A stretch of DNA of 64,000 nucleotides from Trachythela sp. YZ-2020 (taxonomy: Eukaryota; Cnidaria; Anthozoa; Malacalcyonacea; Clavulariidae), in contig JADLSH010000114.1 of the NCBI GenBank assembly GCA_016169945.1, positions 868,001 to 932,000 of the forward strand, read 5' to 3'. Shown here piece after piece: positions 63,291-64,000 of the stretch (position 1 is its first letter; every line of letters begins with the position of its first letter). The position numbers and the translations under genes are program-made. The notes beneath the pieces were generated by a model. That model saw nothing but the letters and a program-made list of their open reading frames with translations, did no database searches and was not told the DNA's origin.

Positions 63291-64000
63291 ATTTTGAGAG
63301 TGCATGAGAGTCGATGAGAGTTGGCGGTTAAACGCGAGCAAGAGTTGCAACTCTTATCAACGTAATTTACTCTGTCATATATAGCTAGACTTCTCCGTGA
63401 CAAAAGTACATAAACAACAGGGTATTTTTTAATACTGTAGCGTGATGGGGAATTTGCCCCATGCAGTGGCACTGAAGAGAAAAAGGCTGGCTGCTCCAGT
63501 TGTCTGTGCTCTTTGACCAGAATTAAGCTATGAACTTTCAAAGAAAATATTTAATCAATGATTCAATATTTAGTTCTATTTAATTACCAGTGCAAAATCC
63601 GAACAACATTGTTAATTCGTTCTCTATAGTTCAGTCTCCACCCACCTCCATCATCTGATAAAAAGTCTTGTGCCAGTTGATGGTCCAGGTACCAGGTGCT
63701 GAGCCACAATCTATAGTAATGATGGACACTGGTGTAGAAAGTACGGGGGCTGGGTAGCTAACATTTTGCACAGTTGGGGGGGCTATAAGCCTTCACCTCC
63801 TCCAAAATAGATTAGGTCCATATTCTTCAATAATGAACAGGTATGCTCAGGTTGGAACGCTTATTAGAGGTGGAAAGAAGTCAGTACTTTCTTTGGCCGA
63901 AAGAAGTGAGTACACAAGCCCCGCCAAGCAATTTGATCTACCATAACTGTTTATGAAACATAATTTTGCAACATGTTTGCTGTCCATTTTTTTCAGTTCG
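63291..64000. other. right-edge sequence, no supported gene
   Basis: GC content rises after about 63,600 and the base composition differs from the AT-rich DNA before it, which might signal host transcribed sequence. No coding frame with a recognisable family was found. Confidence 0.35.

Noticed and set aside
63269..63541. 90-codon minus-strand frame near the right edge
   Set aside because: No domain recognised and it overlaps the end of the tandem duplication.

Overview
This is a stretch of animal genome packed with transposons, probably from a cnidarian such as a coral, sea anemone or hydroid. The assignment is an inference. It rests on low GC, spliced genes with GT-AG introns, many APE-type LINE families, and HARBI1, THAP/ISL2EU, hAT and Polinton DNA elements together, plus an NLR-like gene of HEPN, NB-ARC and TPR parts. 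No rRNA, functional tRNA, CRISPR array or bacterial operon was found.

Layout. 0-14.2 kb: one possible host exon (minus, near 0.5 kb), then four decayed LINE copies (1.0-3.7 kb plus; 7.6-11.4 kb minus; 11.4-14.2 kb plus with another LINE tail nested in it), separated by AT-rich DNA with foldback repeats. 14,779-24,103: a compact Polinton/Maverick-type virus-like element. It has 162-bp inverted terminal repeats with one mismatch and an exact 6-bp target duplication (CCGCTC). 24.1-31.5 kb: small non-autonomous DNA transposons, several with a resolvable target duplication or an empty site elsewhere in the window, and a THAP-containing DNA element. 31.5-39 kb: a LINE fragment, a tRNA-derived SINE and a nearly intact two-ORF LINE (34.4-38.9 kb). 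39,034-43,511: a PIF/Harbinger element inserted in an older LINE. 45.5-51.5 kb: nested elements, with hAT-like termini enclosing a palindromic ISL2EU-like element and a MULE-like foldback element. 51.85-57.3 kb: the host NLR-like gene. 60.3-63.3 kb: a tandem duplication whose second copy is interrupted by a LINE.

The most striking system is the Polinton-type element. It keeps a virion module (putative major capsid protein, adenovirus-type protease, packaging ATPase and a small conserved 193-aa protein) and accessory genes (GRF zinc-finger protein, DEDDh-like nuclease, a short Bcl-2/BH1-like protein). It carries only the cysteine-rich N-terminal part of the protein-primed polymerase, and no polymerase catalytic domain or rve integrase is visible. 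It therefore looks like a capsid-encoding satellite that would need replication and integration in trans. Its promoters are also unusual. Thirty-two copies of GCGTTGCGTAAC, containing the C/EBP-type bZIP consensus RTTGCGYAAY, lie in four arrays (both termini, one divergent promoter and one upstream of the polymerase-N gene), and most genes have a TATA box about 25-60 bp before the start codon or a short spliced leader.

The host gene at 51.85-57.3 kb joins a DZIP3-like HEPN domain with an RNxxxH RNase-type motif, through a clean-phase intron, to an NB-ARC ATPase and TPR repeats. This is the architecture of cytosolic sensors, but a one-base frameshift interrupts the TPR part. All family assignments come from reading motifs by eye; no database search was run.
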